Shown piece by piece: positions 60,809 through 64,000 of a stretch of DNA of 64,000 nucleotides. The stretch comes from Leucobacter luti (GTDB taxonomy: Bacteria > Actinomycetota > Actinomycetes > Actinomycetales > Microbacteriaceae), in contig NZ_SHKI01000006.1 of NCBI RefSeq assembly GCF_004217175.1, positions 248,001 to 312,000 of the forward strand, written 5' to 3'. Position numbers and translations under genes: made by a program. Each line of letters opens with the position of its first letter. The stretch's first letter is position 1. Under the pieces are notes generated by a model that searched no databases, was not told the origin of the DNA, and worked only from the letters and a program-made list of their open reading frames with translations.

Positions 60809-62425
60809 ATGGCACAGCTCGGAGGCGATCTCGCGCTCGTGGGAGCACAGCTCCGCACGAACACCACCGCCACGGCCGGGGACGCGACCGCGATCTTGAT
60901 CCGGGGCGGTCGGATCAGTGCGATCGGAGACGACGCGGCAGTGCGCGCTGAGGCGGAGGCCGCCGGGATCGAGGTGCGCGACCTCGCCGGCGCCACGATC
61001 ACCCCTGGCTTCTTCGACTCGCACACCCACCCGCACTGGGCCGCAGAGGTCACCGCGGGAATCAACCTCGGTGGCCTCGAAACCGTTGCCGAGATCCGGG
61101 CCGCCATCGCGGCCGAGCACGCGCGCCTCCCCGAGGGCGCCTGGGTGCGCGGGTGGAACCTTGAGTACGAACCGTTCGAGGAAACCGGGCTGCGCGGCGA
61201 GCTGCTCGAGGACGCGGCCCCGGGCCGCCCGGTCGCGCTGATCTGCTACGACCTGCACACCGGGCTCGGCACCGCGCCCGCGCTCGCGGCCGCCGGCATC
61301 GCGGGCGCGCGGGAGTTCGACGACGCGAGCGAGATCGTCGTCGACGCGGACGGCACCCCGACCGGGGAGCTGCGCGAACCGACTGCGTACCAGCTGCTCT
61401 TCGACGCGGCCCCCTCGCCCACGCACGACCAGGAACGCGATGGCCTGCGCGATATGTTTCGTACGCTCGCCGCGGTGGGTCTTACTGGCGGCGCCATCAT
61501 GGACGGCAAGGACCGCACGGTTGAGCTGCTCACCGAGCTTGAGGCGCGCGGCGAACTCGATCACCGGGTCACGATGCACCACTGGCACGCCGTGGGCGAT
61601 ACCGACGCCGACGTGGCCCGAGTCATCGCCGGGAAGGATCGCGCCGGACGGCTGTGGCAGACCGGTGCCATCAAGCTGTTCAGTGACGGCGTGATCGATA
61701 CGGGCACCGCGTGGCTGCACACCGTCGACGCGTGCGGCGACGGGCGTGCCCCCTTCTGGCCGTCCTGGGACCGCTACGGCGAGGTGGTGCGGGCTTACCA
61801 CGACGCCGGGATGCTGATCGCAACGCACGCGGTCGGTGACTACGCGGTGAGTCGCGTGCTCGACGTCTACGCCACCCTGCCTGAGCGGGCGGGCCTCCCG
61901 TTCCACTCGATCGAGCATCTCGAGGTGCTCTCTGACGCGGACGTTGCGCAGCTGCGAGGATCCGGGGTCACGGCCTCGATGCAGCCCCTGCACATGCAGT
62001 GGCGCGCGCCCGATCACAGCGACAACTGGACGGTCCGGCTCGGCCCCGAGCGCGACGCGACCGGCTACCGGGTGCGCGATGTGCTCGACGCGGGGGTTGA
62101 GCTGACGCTCGGCTCTGACTGGCCCGTCGCGCAGTACGACCCGCGCCTCGGGATGGCCTGGGCGCGCGGTCGACACACCCCGGGAGATCCCGGCGCGCAC
62201 GTGTTTGAGCCGTCACAGCAGCTGACGGGCGAGGAAGCAGTGCTCGCGTACACGCTCTGGCCGGCGCGGGCTCGGGGGCACCACGACCGCGGGGTGCTCA
62301 CGGTGGGTGCTGTGGGCGATCTCACGGTCTGGGGCGCCGACCCTGTCACCGCCACCCCGGACGAGCTCCCCGAGCTGCCCGTGCGGCTCACCGTGGTTGA
62401 CGGGCGGGTGATCCACGAGGGCTAG
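60809..62425 (+). CDS. YtcJ-like amidohydrolase (second copy)
   Basis: A 538-residue metal hydrolase; ATG 60809 with GAAAGGACACAGC upstream, 162 residues of antecedent frame rejected. HxH motif at His72-Thr-His74 (FDSHTHPHW), VIRG-type loop GAIKLFSDGVIDTGTAW with a Lys that may be carbamylated, HAVGDYAVSRVLDVY, FHSIEHLEVL and the Asp-bearing LTLGSDWPVAQYDP. Distinct from the 9553-11184 paralogue (low shared identity outside motifs). As the last gene of the oxidase operon it may open an amide or a formyl/imide group of the amine product. Confidence 0.88.
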   Translation: MAQLGGDLALVGAQLRTNTTATAGDATAILIRGGRISAIGDDAAVRAEAEAAGIEVRDLAGATITPGFFDSHTHPHWAAEVTAGINLGGLETVAEIRAAIAAEHARLPEGAWVRGWNLEYEPFEETGLRGELLEDAAPGRPVALICYDLHTGLGTAPALAAAGIAGAREFDDASEIVVDADGTPTGELREPTAYQLLFDAAPSPTHDQERDGLRDMFRTLAAVGLTGGAIMDGKDRTVELLTELEARGELDHRVTMHHWHAVGDTDADVARVIAGKDRAGRLWQTGAIKLFSDGVIDTGTAWLHTVDACGDGRAPFWPSWDRYGEVVRAYHDAGMLIATHAVGDYAVSRVLDVYATLPERAGLPFHSIEHLEVLSDADVAQLRGSGVTASMQPLHMQWRAPDHSDNWTVRLGPERDATGYRVRDVLDAGVELTLGSDWPVAQYDPRLGMAWARGRHTPGDPGAHVFEPSQQLTGEEAVLAYTLWPARARGHHDRGVLTVGAVGDLTVWGADPVTATPDELPELPVRLTVVDGRVIHEG

Positions 62426-62479
62426 CCCGACGCCCCGCGCGTTCTGCCGGGCTCCGCCCCGCGCGGCCGCCGCGGAGCG

Positions 62480-63010
62480 CTACGAGGTCACTGGATTCGA
62501 GGGCGCGCCATTCCCCCGTGGGTGGCGCGCCCCGTACCCGGGAATCAGGTGTGCGGTGAGCGCGTAGAGGCGGTCGTCAACGCGGGTGATCTGCTGGAGC
62601 AGCTCGGCCCGGGTGCTGACAATTTGTTCGGTGAACCGTGCCTCAAGCCAGCCGAACCGGTCGTCAATCTGAACATACCGTTCGTCACCCCGGTCGAGCC
62701 GGGTGTCGACTCCGTCGAGTCGAGCGTCGATGCGGTCGAGCCGCACTTCGACCTGGTCGAGCCGTACTTCGACCCGTTCGAGTCGCGCTGCGAGCTGGTC
62801 GAGCCGCACTTCGACCCGTTCGAGTCGCGCTGCGAGCTGGTCGAGCCGCACTTCCACCCGTTCGAGCCGCTCGTCGACGCGCTCGAACCTCACGTCGATC
62901 TGTTTCCCAAGATCATCGATCCGGCGTGCCTGCCCGAGCTGACCGGCAATGAGGAGCGAGCCGATCGTGGCGAAGCCAGCCAGCATCGTGATGAGTTCAG
63001 TGAGCGACAC
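62480..63010 (-). CDS. Membrane-anchored coiled-coil protein built of 14-residue repeats
   Basis: A 176-residue protein. GTG 63010 is preceded by a near-perfect AGGAGGTGA site 6 bases upstream; the 22-residue extension is rejected. A single N-terminal hydrophobic segment (about 4-22, TELITMLAGFATIGSLLIAG) anchors it, then a long coiled coil (about 25-150) of LERVEVRLDQLAAR and related heptad units, and a short C-terminal tail. Encoded partly by a 42-bp tandem repeat. Role unknown; such proteins occur in many actinobacteria as envelope or cell-shape accessories. It lies convergent to the amidohydrolase gene, 54 bases apart. A 10-bp inverted repeat lies in its last codons (62501-62532). Confidence 0.75.
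   Translation of the reverse strand: MSLTELITMLAGFATIGSLLIAGQLGQARRIDDLGKQIDVRFERVDERLERVEVRLDQLAARLERVEVRLDQLAARLERVEVRLDQVEVRLDRIDARLDGVDTRLDRGDERYVQIDDRFGWLEARFTEQIVSTRAELLQQITRVDDRLYALTAHLIPGYGARHPRGNGAPSNPVTS
62756..62839. repeat. 42-bp tandem repeat inside the coiled-coil gene
   Basis: Two copies (62756-62797 and 62798-62839) differ by one base; a partial third follows at 62840. Each encodes 14 residues, two heptads, so gain or loss keeps the frame and the coiled-coil register. Confidence 0.92.
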
Positions 63011-63160
63011 GCGAATCACCTCCTGCCGCGGGGAATGACGTGCTGCCACGATACCCCCGGCGCGTGGCGCGCGCACCCGGCGTTCCGCGAGCGACGCGCA
63101 TCTGTGGATAACGTGCGCGAGCGCCGCGAATCCGCTGCCTGTGGAGGGAAGGCGCGGCCC

Positions 63161-64000
63161 CTAGCCGTGGCGCAGCGCGTCCGCGATCCGCCTCGATTCG
63201 CGGAGCCCGCTCTCGATTGCCCCGTCGATGAAGCCGCCCCAGAGATTCGCATTGTCGGTCGTGGCGAAGTGCACGACGCCGGCGGGGGCCTGCAGAGCTG
63301 CAAGGTCGCGGGTGAGCTGCCCGGGCCGGTGGGTCATCCAGGTATTGCGGGCGAGTGGATCGGTCATCCAATCGTGCGCGGTGACCTCGGTGATGTCGAG
63401 ACCGGGCCGCAGTGCGTCGACCGCCGTCTGCACTCCGGCGAGGTCGTCGAGGTCCACGCGGTCGTGCTGGGGGCCGAACGCCACGAGGAGCGTGTAGTCG
63501 CCCCGCTCGTCGCTCTCGTGGAACTCGGCCTTCAACACCGAGAACACGTCGTGCTGGCTCCCGTACGCGAAGAACCGCGGTACGTGCCCGGACGCGCGCA
63601 GCCAGACCTTGGTCCCCTGCGAGGCGACCGTCTCGGCGTGCTGACGTGCCCACACCTCCGGGAGCGCCGGCTCGAAGCGGATCCCGGCGACCGCGTTGAC
63701 CGGAAGCGTGCTCACCACTCGTCGTGCCCGGATTTGCGTGCCGTCGGCGGTCTCTACGATCGCGCCGGCCGCATCTGAAGAGACCGAGACAACCTGAGTG
63801 TTGAGTCGGATCTCGCCGGCCACGTGCGCGGCGATCCTGGCGGTGAACTCGCGCATTCCGTCGACCACGCGGTAGGTCGATGACGCCTCGTGCATGAGCT
63901 GCCAGTGCCCGCCGCTCGCCGCGACCCAGCGGAGCGCGCTGGAGAGCCCGACCTGGTCGAGCGGGGCATTGACGTGTCCCACCCACACCGATTCGTTTGC
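63161..64000 (-). CDS. Flavin amine oxidase-family protein, 3' part only
   Basis: The frame is open through base 64000, so the N-terminal FAD-binding fold is outside the window; about 279 residues are seen. The visible part carries the substrate and C-terminal FAD regions of the monoamine oxidase family: GGHWQLMHEASSTYRVVDGMREFTARIA, RLNTQVVSVSSD, ARRVVSTLPVNAVAGI, then DPLARNTWMTHRPGQLTRDLAALQAPAGVVHFATTDNANLWGGFIDGAIESGLRESRRIADAL. The W-x-G-x-xDGAxESG ending is the FAD-proximal motif. Likely a fourth oxidase of the amine region; it is on the opposite strand to the 57137-62425 operon and its promoter is outside the window. Confidence 0.85.
   Translation of the reverse strand, partial: ANESVWVGHVNAPLDQVGLSSALRWVAASGGHWQLMHEASSTYRVVDGMREFTARIAAHVAGEIRLNTQVVSVSSDAAGAIVETADGTQIRARRVVSTLPVNAVAGIRFEPALPEVWARQHAETVASQGTKVWLRASGHVPRFFAYGSQHDVFSVLKAEFHESDERGDYTLLVAFGPQHDRVDLDDLAGVQTAVDALRPGLDITEVTAHDWMTDPLARNTWMTHRPGQLTRDLAALQAPAGVVHFATTDNANLWGGFIDGAIESGLRESRRIADALRHG

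Noticed and set aside
62756..62866. Tandem units resembling a CRISPR array
   Set aside because: Repeats are contiguous without spacers and encode a heptad coiled coil; no cas genes are in the window. The 16-bp array at 13691 likewise has no spacers.

Overview
The window is a GC-rich, densely coded chromosome segment from an actinobacterium, most likely a Microbacteriaceae-type organism close to Leucobacter. This is an inference from codon usage, frequent GTG starts, AAAGGAG-type ribosome sites, an LAxTG (class E sortase) wall anchor and a typical actinobacterial sdhCDAB operon. I see no tRNA, rRNA, insertion sequence, prophage or CRISPR array. Both ends cut a gene: a siderophore-binding protein on the left and a flavin amine oxidase on the right.

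Layout. 1-2726: end of an iron-siderophore ABC importer (binding protein and a fused double permease). 2739-3990: LapA-like membrane protein and an alpha/beta hydrolase. 4376-7694: a wall-anchored Ig-domain protein, then a sigma factor fused to an anti-sigma-like zinc motif and membrane segments, followed by a 400-base hairpin-rich intergenic stretch. 8092-13690: a divergent unit of two paralogous APC permeases flanking a YtcJ-type amidohydrolase, facing a TetR regulator across a near-perfect operator. 13691-14014: a non-coding block of tandem repeats, competing hairpins and a G-rich tract. 14015-19979: the first PotABCD-type importer, facing a GntR regulator and a Cache-domain protein. 20003-21133: manC. 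21204-30099: an aldehyde dehydrogenase/RidA pair, an NMT1-type ABC importer, an M24 peptidase, a LysR regulator and a KDG-dehydratase-like aldolase, tied together by a duplicated 49-base LysR-type site. 30368-41886 is mostly housekeeping (sdhCDAB, BrkB, deoA, nnrD, phosphohexomutase, a 39-aa Cys-rich protein, a small monooxygenase) and ends in a PucR regulator. 41917-47491: flavin amine oxidase and the second PotABCD importer. 47602-49023: MHS-type symporter. 49196-64000: a creatinase/ectoine-hydrolase-like protein, a TetR regulator with two matching operators, the third PotABCD importer, two cupins, a class II HDAC-like (acetylpolyamine) deacetylase, an XRE-cupin regulator, three flavin oxidases, a second YtcJ-type amidohydrolase and a repeat-built coiled-coil protein.

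How it fits together. About two thirds of the window looks like an amine, polyamine and amide catabolic region: three separate PotABCD importers, two APC permeases and one symporter bring substrates in; a deacetylase and amidohydrolases would remove acyl or amide groups; four flavin amine or amino-acid oxidases would deaminate; an aldehyde dehydrogenase yields 2-oxoglutarate or a related acid that succinate dehydrogenase can process. Each transporter unit has its own regulator class (TetR, GntR, LysR, PucR, TetR, XRE-cupin), and candidate operators are visible for most of them. The substrates are not provable from sequence alone.
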